Below, one piece after another: positions 1 to 6,923 of a stretch of 12,633 nucleotides of DNA; position 1 is the first letter of the stretch, and each line of letters opens with the position of its first letter. The stretch is from Saprospiraceae bacterium (GTDB lineage Bacteria; Bacteroidota; Bacteroidia; Chitinophagales; Saprospiraceae): positions 1 through 12,633 of the forward strand of contig SKYC01000009.1 of NCBI GenBank assembly GCA_007128085.1, read 5' to 3'. The position numbers and the translations under genes were made by a program. The notes under the pieces are model-generated. The model was not told where the DNA came from. It was given only the letters and a program-made list of their open reading frames with translations, and did not search any database.

Positions 1-2547
1 GCTGAACCAGAAGTGAAAACTCCGGATGAGGCTGTAAAAGAAGCCGAAACCGACGACAAAAAGGTCAAAGGCCCGAAAGTTTTGGGTAAAATCGATCTCG
101 ACTCTGTGGGCAAAGGCAAAAAGAAGAAAAAAGAAGAAGAAGAACCCGAGAAAAAAGCCGAGCCTGAGGAGAAAAAAGAGGTAGACAAAAAAGAAGAAAA
201 AACAGAGAAAAAAGCACCGGATTCTCCTGAGAAAAAGGAAGATGAAAGTATTGCAGCTGAAAGCGAGGATAAAAAGTCGGATGAGGTTGAGAAAGTGCAG
301 GAGGATGTGGATGAAAAAGAGACGAAGGAGCCGAAAAGTGATAAGGAGGAAAAAGAAAGCAAGGATCCCGATGAAGTCGTAAAAGGCAAAGTCCCTCAAC
401 TCAAGGGACTAAAGGTCGTCGGCAAAGTGGATACTTCGAAATTCGCCGATAAAAAGAAAACCAAAGGAACCAAATCCAAAAAAGCCGAGGAAACTGCCGC
501 TGAAAGTGGTACAAAAAGAAGAAGGAGAAAGCGAACCAAGGTCGCTCCAAGAACTGCACGACCCGGAAAAGATACAGCAGCGAGAAGAGGACGAAAGAGA
601 AAAGATGAGGTCAGAGAGGTTTCTCAAAAAGAAATCGATGAGCAAATCAAGGCAACACTGGCCAGACTTTCCGGCTCCGGTAGTGGAAAGAGTAAGCGTC
701 AGAAAATAAAAAGAGACCAAAAAGGTCGCATAAAGGAACAACAAGAGGCGGAAACTCCGGACACGGAAGACAAACAACTGCAGGTTACCGAATTTATTTC
801 GGTAACTGAACTCGCCAATCTGATGGATGTTTCACCCACCGATGTCATCACCAATTGTATGAATCTGGGTGTCATCGTTTCTATTAACCAAAGATTGGAT
901 GCGGAAATCATAGAACTCGTGGCCCAGGAATTTGGATTCGAAACCGAATTCATCAGTGCCGAAGAACAAACCATTGAAGACGAGGAAATAGAAGACGATG
1001 AAGAAGACATGGTGCCACGCGCCCCTATAGTCACAGTCATGGGTCATGTGGATCACGGAAAAACTTCTCTCCTCGACTACATCCGATCTACCAAAGTAGC
1101 AGCCGGTGAGGCGGGTGGAATTACTCAGCACATCGGTGCCTACGAAGTCAAAATAGGTGAAGACGACCGCGGCATTACCTTTTTGGATACGCCGGGTCAC
1201 GAAGCCTTTACAGCCATGAGAGCCCGTGGAGCTAAAGTGACCGATGTAGCCGTTATTATCGTCGCAGCCGATGACAAAATCATGCCGCAGACCAAAGAGG
1301 CCATATCGCATGCACAGGCAGCAGGAGTACCCATCATATTTGCCATCAACAAAATCGATAAACCGGGCGCAGATCCGGAGCGAATCAAACAGGAGTTGGC
1401 AAATTTAAACCTGCTGGTTGAAGAATGGGGTGGTAAATATCAGTCACAAGACATTTCTGCCCTCAAAGGTACCCATGTGGATGAGTTGCTCGAAAAGATT
1501 CTGCTCGAAGCCGATCTGCTCGAGCTCAAGGCCAATCCGGACCGAAGAGCAATTGGAACAGTCATCGAGGCCTCTCTGGACAAAGGAAGAGGTTACGTAA
1601 CCAAAGTACTCGTTCAAACGGGAACTCTTAAAATGGGAGATACCCTGGTTGCCGGTGAATATCAGGGAAAAATCAAAGCCATGTTCAATGAGTTCGGTGT
1701 GCGAATCAAAGAAGCAGGCCCCTCCAAGCCGGTTATGATTCTCGGACTTTCAGGTGCCCCTCAGGCCGGTGAACAGTTCAAGGTAATGGAACAGGAATCC
1801 GAAGCCAAAGATCTCGCCAACCGAAGAGCTCAAATTAACCGGGAACAAAGTAACCGGGCCAGCAAGCGAATCAGTCTGGATGAAATTGGAAGAAGACTGG
1901 CCCTGGGAACTTTTAAAGAGCTCAACCTCATCGTAAAAGGTGATGTGGATGGATCGATTGAAGCGCTTTCCGATGTGCTGATTAAACTCTCTATTGAGAG
2001 TGTTCAAGTCAATGTAATTCACAAAGCAGTGGGGCAAATAATAGAGTCCGACGTACTGTTGGCCTCCGCTTCGGATGCCATCATTATAGGATTCCAGGTT
2101 CGACCATCTCTCGGAGCCAGAAAACTGGCAGAGAAAGAAGGTGTTCAAATTCGCATGTACTCCATTATTTACGAAGCCATTGAAGAAATTAAATCGGCCA
2201 TTCAGGGAATGCTCGAACCCGTCAGAGAAGAGAAAATTGTGGCCAATCTGGAAGTCAGAGAAACTTACAAAATCAGTAAAGTCGGAACCATCGCGGGTTG
2301 TTATGTTCAGGATGGAAAAGTTCACAGGAACTCATATATAAGAGTAATTAGAGAAGGAATCGTAATTTATCCGACCAAGGAGGGTGTCACAGGAGAGATT
2401 TCTTCACTCAAGCGCTTCAAAGAGGATGTAAGAGAGGTTAAAACAGGTCTGGAGTGCGGTCTGACCATTAAAAACTTCAACGATATTAAAGTGGGTGATA
2501 CCATTGAAGCCTATGAAGTCATAGAAGTCAAGGCCGAGCTTCAATAG
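1..2547 (+). CDS. infB: Translation initiation factor IF-2 (5' end outside window)
   Basis: IF-2 is the GTPase that brings initiator fMet-tRNA to the 30S subunit and promotes 50S joining in the cytoplasm. The reading frame is open from base 1, so the start lies upstream; 848 codons are present. Numbering from the first codon here: a Lys/Glu-rich low-complexity region (1-255) with two GlyLys motifs (about 24-41 and 133-153); the IF2_N helical domain (262-318); then the G domain with G1 GHVDHGKT (348-355), G3 DTPGH (396-400), G4 NKID (450-453) and a G5-like SALKG (486-490). Beta-barrel domain II begins near 517, domain III near 641, and the C-terminal fMet-tRNA-binding domain covers about 740-845. 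All key GTPase motifs are intact. Bacteroidota IF-2 is usually longer, so roughly 100 or more residues are probably missing. The next gene starts 12 bases downstream, consistent with co-transcription. Confidence 0.97.
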   Translation, partial: AEPEVKTPDEAVKEAETDDKKVKGPKVLGKIDLDSVGKGKKKKKEEEEPEKKAEPEEKKEVDKKEEKTEKKAPDSPEKKEDESIAAESEDKKSDEVEKVQEDVDEKETKEPKSDKEEKESKDPDEVVKGKVPQLKGLKVVGKVDTSKFADKKKTKGTKSKKAEETAAESGTKRRRRKRTKVAPRTARPGKDTAARRGRKRKDEVREVSQKEIDEQIKATLARLSGSGSGKSKRQKIKRDQKGRIKEQQEAETPDTEDKQLQVTEFISVTELANLMDVSPTDVITNCMNLGVIVSINQRLDAEIIELVAQEFGFETEFISAEEQTIEDEEIEDDEEDMVPRAPIVTVMGHVDHGKTSLLDYIRSTKVAAGEAGGITQHIGAYEVKIGEDDRGITFLDTPGHEAFTAMRARGAKVTDVAVIIVAADDKIMPQTKEAISHAQAAGVPIIFAINKIDKPGADPERIKQELANLNLLVEEWGGKYQSQDISALKGTHVDELLEKILLEADLLELKANPDRRAIGTVIEASLDKGRGYVTKVLVQTGTLKMGDTLVAGEYQGKIKAMFNEFGVRIKEAGPSKPVMILGLSGAPQAGEQFKVMEQESEAKDLANRRAQINREQSNRASKRISLDEIGRRLALGTFKELNLIVKGDVDGSIEALSDVLIKLSIESVQVNVIHKAVGQIIESDVLLASASDAIIIGFQVRPSLGARKLAEKEGVQIRMYSIIYEAIEEIKSAIQGMLEPVREEKIVANLEVRETYKISKVGTIAGCYVQDGKVHRNSYIRVIREGIVIYPTKEGVTGEISSLKRFKEDVREVKTGLECGLTIKNFNDIKVGDTIEAYEVIEVKAELQ

Positions 2548-2559
2548 AAACGTCCGAAT

Positions 2560-3330
2560 ATGAATCCTGAAGTGGTCGAAATACTGGAGGAATACGTTCA
2601 GTTGTACAACCGGCCAGGATTCATTGAAGACGATCCCATTGGTATTCCCCATCAATACGACTCCCCTGCCAACATTGAAATTGCCGGATGGATCGCCGCC
2701 ACCTTCGCATGGGGCTTGAGGAAAACCATTATCAATAAAAGCCGCGATTTTTTAATGCGGATGGGCGATGACCCTCACGACTTTATTGTCAACCACCAAC
2801 CCAAAGACCGCCTGGCCTTCAGCGATTTTAAACACCGAACTTTTCAGGCCATTGACGCCTATGCCTTTTTGACTTTTCTGCAACAGCATTACAGACAACA
2901 CCCCAGTCTGGAAACTGCTTTTTCGACCCATATGAAACCCGATGACACCGATGTAAAAAATGCACTGATCGGTTTTCGCAATTATTTTTCCTCTATCCCC
3001 GGATGTCCGAAAAGAACCTTAAAGCACGTTTCCAGTCCTGCAAGAAACAGCAGTTGCAAGCGGCTCAATATGTTCCTCAGGTGGATGGTCAGAAAGGACG
3101 ACCGGGGCGTAGATTTTGGCATTTGGACTAAAATCCGCTCCTCTCAACTCTGCATACCTCTGGATTTGCACGTAGAGCGCGTAGCCAGAGAGTTAAATAT
3201 CCTGAGTCGTAAAAGTCTGGACTGGAAAGCCGTTGAAGAAATTACCGTATATTTAAAACAGATAGATCCAAAAGATCCGATAAAATATGATTTTGCTCTT
3301 TTTGGAATGAGTCTGAACAACAAATTGTGA
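2560..3330 (+). CDS. TIGR02757 (DUF2400) family protein
   Basis: A 256-residue protein, about the usual length of the TIGR02757/DUF2400 family, which is widespread in Bacteroidota and has no established biochemical role. Recognisable family blocks are the N-terminal YNRPGFIEDDPIGIPHQY (about 16-33), the helical AGWIAATFAWGLRKTI (about 42-57), the central SSPARNSSCKRLNMFLRWMV (about 153-172) followed by RKDDRGVDFGIW, then PLDLHVERVAREL, and the C-terminal DPKDPIKYDFALFGM. The central SPA-x-S-x-CKRLNMFLRWM block is reminiscent of helix-hairpin-helix DNA-glycosylase-like folds, but that link is inference. There is no signal peptide or membrane helix, so it is probably cytoplasmic. The ATG has an A-rich upstream context without a Shine-Dalgarno motif, as is normal here. 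It lies 12 bases after infB and is probably on the same transcript. No clear terminator follows. Confidence 0.88.
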   Translation: MNPEVVEILEEYVQLYNRPGFIEDDPIGIPHQYDSPANIEIAGWIAATFAWGLRKTIINKSRDFLMRMGDDPHDFIVNHQPKDRLAFSDFKHRTFQAIDAYAFLTFLQQHYRQHPSLETAFSTHMKPDDTDVKNALIGFRNYFSSIPGCPKRTLKHVSSPARNSSCKRLNMFLRWMVRKDDRGVDFGIWTKIRSSQLCIPLDLHVERVARELNILSRKSLDWKAVEEITVYLKQIDPKDPIKYDFALFGMSLNNKL

Positions 3331-3400
3331 ACAACTGTTTATCAGTCACTTAGAATCAAATAACGCTTTGCCGGAAAAAAAATTATATATATTTTTATCA

Positions 3401-3408
3401 TATATTTG
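3401..3408 (+). promoter_or_regulatory. Bacteroidota-type -7 box before the GHMP kinase
   Basis: TATATTTG is a perfect match to the Bacteroidota -7 consensus TAnnTTTG, in a very A/T-rich spacer. No convincing TTTG -33 element lies about 19 bases upstream; the nearest TTTG, at 3367-3370, is 30 bases away. If used, transcription would start near 3415, after the TTG codon at 3406, which bears on the start choice of the next gene. Confidence 0.45.
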
Positions 3409-4395
3409 TTTTTTCGGTATATCTGTTTAATTTTACATCAAAATATAGCAGCCATAGAAACGTATTACGGAAAAGGGAAAGTGCTCGTTACTGGAGAGTA
3501 TTTCGTGCTCGATGGAGCAACGGCTTTTGCTTTGCCCGTAAACAAAGGGCAGCGAATGGAAGTCAAGAGAGGCCGCGGCTCAGACATCAAGTGGAAGTCT
3601 TTTTGCCCGGATGGAAAAGAGTGGTTCAGTGGAAACTGTTCTCTTTTCGACTTAAAGTTTGAAAAATTTACCGATAAAACAATAGCTGAAAAACTTTCAG
3701 CCATTCTCTACGAAGCCTGCCGTTTAAATTCCGACTTCCTCTCTCAGTGGTACGGATTCAAAGTAGCTACTCATTTGGAGTTCAACAGAAACTGGGGTCT
3801 TGGATCTTCCTCATCACTCGTGTATTGTATTGCACAATGGGCAGATGTAGAGCCCTACGAATTGTACGAAAGAACTTTTGGGGGATCCGGTTATGACATT
3901 GCTTGTGCCAAAGCGGACGGGCCCCTGCTGTTTACCAGAAGCGAAGATGAAATCAACGTCAGTCCGGTGGATTTTGAGCCGGACTTCCATAACAACCTCC
4001 ACTTTGTTTACCTCGGAAAAAAGATGAACAGTCGCGAGGCCATTGCTCACTTTGGGAATTTAAAGAAAAAAGTACAGCGGTCGGTCATAGAGGAAGTGAG
4101 TTCATTGAGTAAGTTGTGCGCTACAACCTCTCAACTCGACGACTTTTGTAAAATCTTACAGCAAACAGAAGAGTTGGTAGAAAAAGAATTGAAATTGCCG
4201 AGAATCCAAAAATCAGAATTCCAGGATTTTGAGGGCACCATCAAAAGCCTCGGTGCCTGGGGTGGGGACTTTATTCTCGCAGCCTCCCTCCTACCAACGG
4301 ATTACGTTCGACAATACTTTGAAAAACGGAATTTAAAAACCGTCATTCCATTTTCAGAACTCACCTCTTTAGAGAAGGCATTTCATCCGGCATAG
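3406..4395 (+). CDS. GYDIA-family GHMP kinase
   Basis: A member of the GHMP small-molecule kinase superfamily (galacto-, homoserine, mevalonate and phosphomevalonate kinases). Counting from the TTG at 3406, it shows the N-terminal substrate strand YYGKGKVLVTGEYFVLDGA (20-38), the ATP-phosphate-binding glycine/serine loop GLGSSSS (131-137) and the signature GGSGYDIACA (159-168) that names the subfamily. Substrate is unproven; a role in the mevalonate branch of isoprenoid synthesis has been considered for this group. The start is a problem. TTG 3406 is the outer limit, but it adds about 16 residues that do not look like the family and sits inside the -7 box. No ATG, GTG or TTG occurs between it and the conserved strand. 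Homologues begin near METYY, where this sequence has ATA (3454). A C-terminal GAWGGDFILA motif (about 282-291) is also family-like. Soluble and cytoplasmic. Confidence 0.88.
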   Translation: MFFRYICLILHQNIAAIETYYGKGKVLVTGEYFVLDGATAFALPVNKGQRMEVKRGRGSDIKWKSFCPDGKEWFSGNCSLFDLKFEKFTDKTIAEKLSAILYEACRLNSDFLSQWYGFKVATHLEFNRNWGLGSSSSLVYCIAQWADVEPYELYERTFGGSGYDIACAKADGPLLFTRSEDEINVSPVDFEPDFHNNLHFVYLGKKMNSREAIAHFGNLKKKVQRSVIEEVSSLSKLCATTSQLDDFCKILQQTEELVEKELKLPRIQKSEFQDFEGTIKSLGAWGGDFILAASLLPTDYVRQYFEKRNLKTVIPFSELTSLEKAFHPA

Positions 4396-4398
4396 AAT

Positions 4399-4406
4399 TA
4401 TTTTTG
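4399..4406 (+). promoter_or_regulatory. Bacteroidota-type -7 box for the sigma/barrel unit
   Basis: TATTTTTG followed by C matches TAnnTTTG and starts four bases after the kinase stop codon. It predicts transcription from near 4413 with a leader of about 120 bases before the sigma factor TTG. No good -33 element is visible at the expected spacing, so this rests on one half of the consensus. Confidence 0.42.
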
Positions 4407-4534
4407 CCTTTGTTTCCCCTCTACTCTTTAAATCCTTTACCAGCAAGGAACTTTATTCTAATTGTAATGTTTTTTTAATTGACAGGCAGCATTTTCTACC
4501 TGTAGGGATTCTTAACATTGAAGATATCAACAAG

Positions 4535-5071
4535 TTGAATGATCGCGAACTCATTGAGGGGTGTTTAAAAGGAAAAGCGGAGTATGAACGCATGCTGTAC
4601 GATCGCTTTTCAGGCAAGATGTTTGCCATTTGTGTTCGGTATGCGCGCAACAAAGCAGAGGCAGAAGATATCATGCAGGATGGCTTTATAAAGGTCTTCC
4701 GAAAAATGCATACCTTTAAACACAAGGGGTCATTTGAAGGTTGGATAAGAAAAATCATGGTGCATTCAGCGCTGAAGTTTCTTAAAAAGGGGTCGAACAA
4801 AAACGAGTTTAACACCCTCGAGGATGTGAAAGAAAGACCGGTGCAAAGCAAAGCCATTTCCAATATTACAGAAAAGGAGTTGCTTGAGCTGATCGATGAA
4901 TTACCGCTGGGATACAAAACCGTTTTTAACCTCTATGTTATAGAAGGGTATAAACACAATGAAATAGCCGATCTCCTGGGAATTGGTGAGAGTACCTCCC
5001 GTTCACAGTTGTTGAAGGCGCGAAAATATTTACAAAGCGCATTGAAAAAAATGCAATTGCTATTCGTTTAA
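4535..5071 (+). CDS. RNA polymerase ECF-type sigma-70 factor
   Basis: A 178-residue extracytoplasmic-function sigma factor that would direct RNA polymerase to a dedicated regulon. Sigma region 2 covers about residues 21-85: YDRFSGKMFAICVRYARN, then AEAEDIMQDGFIKVFRKM, then GSFEGWIRKIMVHSALKFL, the Bacteroidota-style core- and -10-binding helices. Region 4 covers about 116-168, with LPLGYKTVFNLYVIEGYKHN and the helix-turn-helix HNEIADLLGIGESTSRSQLLKAR. The TTG start is chosen because MNDRELIEGCLKGK is the usual beginning of this subgroup and the upstream in-frame sequence contains no ATG or GTG. A membrane-anchored barrel gene starts 8 bases after the stop, which suggests co-transcription and a functional partnership. 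There is no other recognisable anti-sigma gene in the window. Its targets cannot be read from the sequence. Confidence 0.94.
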   Translation: MNDRELIEGCLKGKAEYERMLYDRFSGKMFAICVRYARNKAEAEDIMQDGFIKVFRKMHTFKHKGSFEGWIRKIMVHSALKFLKKGSNKNEFNTLEDVKERPVQSKAISNITEKELLELIDELPLGYKTVFNLYVIEGYKHNEIADLLGIGESTSRSQLLKARKYLQSALKKMQLLFV

Positions 5072-5079
5072 AAAACAAT

Positions 5080-6675
5080 ATGGACTACAATACAGATCAA
5101 TTTTTCCGAGAGAAATTGAAAAACTACCAAATCCAGCCGCCGGAAGGGGTTTGGTCAGCCATTGTATCGAAGAAAAGAGCTTCGGACCTCAAGAGAAAAG
5201 CACTGTTGCTGCTTTTACTCCTATTGTTGCTGCTCGGTTTATTGCTCTTTATCCTCCCCAGGGGCGAAATGGATGAAACCGCACCACATATTGCCGGTAC
5301 AGAAACCCAAACTGGACAACAGGAATTCCCTTTGGAATCACCACTCACAGTTGCTGGCGAAGAGTTCATTGCAGAAACACTAACTGAAGAAAAAATATTG
5401 GAAGAGGAATCACCACTCACAGTTTCTGGTGAAAAGTTCATTGGAGAAACCCCAACAGAAGAAAAGTTATTCGAAGAGGAATCACAGCAACTTGCCGATG
5501 ATTTTCCCTCGAAACCAACTACAGATGCGGCCGAACGCAATTTTTCTACTACTATTGAAAGAGTCAGTTCCAATAGTGATTCTCCTGAAATTCCAGCGGA
5601 ATTATCTACCTCCAGGGTAGGCGAAACTGAAGAATTTTCAGTGGATGATCGCTCCGATGAGTCATTGCGCTCAAGCGGCAGTTTTGCAATTCCCGAACCG
5701 GAACTGGCTCTTCACCACCCCATCGGTACCAGCCATTTGGAAGAAAACCCTGCTCAGTTGCGCTCTACTGAGGAAGGACGTTCAGCAGAGGCTGGCGAAA
5801 GCGTGTTTTACAGTGAATCCGTGTCGATTCTCGAGGGGCGGTCCACTTTTTCTGAACTGCTCAGCAAGCGGTCTACCCAATCACTGGATTACAATCGATG
5901 CGCCATCAAAAACAACCCCATTTGTCTGGAGACCCAATTTCCCCTGCGATACTTCGCACTGGATATTTTGGCCGGTCCTGATTTTTTCGACAAATTATTG
6001 CAGGCAAAAGATTCCGAATTCGACGAATTTGCAGAAATGCGAAGATCGTCAGAGTCAGAGATCTGGTCCTATGGTGTTTCAGCCAGACTGTCTGCTGTAT
6101 TTGAAAGCGGTCTGGCATTGAGAACCGGTCTCTCATTCAATCAGATCAATGAAAAATTTTCTTTTGAAGACCCCGATGCAGAGGTCCGCAGGGTCGTCAA
6201 TGTGCTCATTGACACCCTCATCAATGCTCCCATGGATACCACTTTTATTTTCGATACCCTATCAGTCATTGAAAGTGGTACCCGACTAAAAGAAGTGTAC
6301 AACCGATATCAGATGCTCGATATTCCGGTAATGGTCGGAGCGGAATTTCAAAGTGGGAACTGGACGCTGACACCCTCCTTGGGTGTTATGTTCAATCTGG
6401 CATTCAGAACCCGGGGGGAGATCATGGATCAATCGGGATCGCCGACCCCTATAGACAATACAAAAGATTCAGAAACTCCCATTTTCAGAACCCGACTTGG
6501 AATGAGTCTAACCGGTAGTTTTGGAGTTGGCTACAAATTGAGCAGTGAATATTCCCTCATGATCGAGCCGAGGATAAAGTACCACTTAAAACCATTGACA
6601 GTGAGTGGTTACCCACTCAACCAAAACTATTTTGTCTTTGGGGTTCACGCCGGTTTGAGGTACCGATTTAAATAA
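5080..6675 (+). CDS. Predicted trans-envelope protein: cytoplasmic segment, membrane helix, linker, outer-membrane beta barrel
   Basis: A 531-residue protein of unusual architecture. Residues 1-40 are soluble and end in a basic KKRASDLKRK stretch, with an FFREKLKNYQIQPPEGVW motif typical of the short cytoplasmic head of proteins encoded beside Bacteroidota ECF sigma factors. Residues 41-60 are an almost pure leucine membrane helix, with the basic side predicting an N-in orientation. About 61-288 is Ser/Glu/Pro-rich, probably disordered, and carries two 24-residue tandem repeats (86-133). About 290-531 resembles outer-membrane beta-barrel (PorT/OmpA-like) domains: alternating strands such as LDILAGP, YGVSARLSAVFESGLALRTG, TLTPSLGVMFNLAFRTRG and a final FGVHAGLRYRFK. 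It lies 8 bases after the sigma gene. It could be the sigma regulator, linking the outer membrane directly to the cytoplasm; this is inference. Alternatively the helix may be only an uncleaved export signal. Confidence 0.8.
   Translation: MDYNTDQFFREKLKNYQIQPPEGVWSAIVSKKRASDLKRKALLLLLLLLLLLGLLLFILPRGEMDETAPHIAGTETQTGQQEFPLESPLTVAGEEFIAETLTEEKILEEESPLTVSGEKFIGETPTEEKLFEEESQQLADDFPSKPTTDAAERNFSTTIERVSSNSDSPEIPAELSTSRVGETEEFSVDDRSDESLRSSGSFAIPEPELALHHPIGTSHLEENPAQLRSTEEGRSAEAGESVFYSESVSILEGRSTFSELLSKRSTQSLDYNRCAIKNNPICLETQFPLRYFALDILAGPDFFDKLLQAKDSEFDEFAEMRRSSESEIWSYGVSARLSAVFESGLALRTGLSFNQINEKFSFEDPDAEVRRVVNVLIDTLINAPMDTTFIFDTLSVIESGTRLKEVYNRYQMLDIPVMVGAEFQSGNWTLTPSLGVMFNLAFRTRGEIMDQSGSPTPIDNTKDSETPIFRTRLGMSLTGSFGVGYKLSSEYSLMIEPRIKYHLKPLTVSGYPLNQNYFVFGVHAGLRYRFK
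5335..5478 (+). repeat. Tandem 72-bp repeat inside the barrel-gene linker
   Basis: Two direct copies, 5335-5406 and 5407-5478, match at 62 of 72 bases by eye, and a third copy begins with GAATCA at 5479. The unit is 24 codons, so the frame is kept. The encoded units begin ESPLTVAGEEF and ESPLTVSGEKF and end in EE. This looks like a recent in-frame duplication that lengthens the periplasmic linker. Confidence 0.92.
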
Positions 6676-6752
6676 ATTGAAACCGCGAGGCAGCGAATCA
6701 GACAGCCATCGGGCTCTTAAAAGCGAAAACTAATTTTTAACCAGAAACACCC

Positions 6753-6780
6753 TTGAAAAAGGCTCTTTTCAATTTTTTAA
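6753..6780 (+). terminator. Possible weak rho-independent terminator after the barrel gene
   Basis: TTGAAAA (6753-6759) and TTTTCAA (6766-6772) form a perfect 7-bp stem with loop AGGCTC, followed by six T residues. The stem is A/T-rich and therefore weak. The site is about 80 bases after the barrel stop and would end the sigma/barrel transcript before the lipoprotein gene. Confidence 0.42.
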
Positions 6781-6923
6781 AATAACCAAAGTAGCAAATC
6801 ACAAGATCGATAAGCGGCGTCGGATTCATAATTCAAATTCTACTCTGTGATCGGTCTTAAAAAAGCAGCGATAACCAACTTAAAATTTTGCGCGGGCTTT
6901 TCAGATTAAAAAAACACAGACGA

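Noticed and set aside
409..777. Long minus-strand open frame opposite infB
   Set aside because: It is antisense to intact IF-2 coding sequence; its Ser/Phe/Leu-rich translation simply mirrors the Lys/Glu-rich strand.
832..1311. 159-codon minus-strand frame opposite the IF-2 G domain
   Set aside because: The plus strand carries all GTPase motifs in frame, and the antisense translation has no recognisable domain.
4482..4503. ACAGG/CCTGT inverted repeat upstream of the sigma gene
   Set aside because: Only 5 bp with a 12-base loop; within chance expectation.
5645..6121. 158-codon plus-strand frame in an alternative phase of the barrel gene
   Set aside because: It overlaps the main barrel frame completely and its translation is Cys/Trp-rich and not protein-like.
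6888..6923. TTG-started extension of the lipoprotein
   Set aside because: It would put 12 charged residues before a complete lipoprotein signal peptide; the ATG at 6924 gives a standard one.
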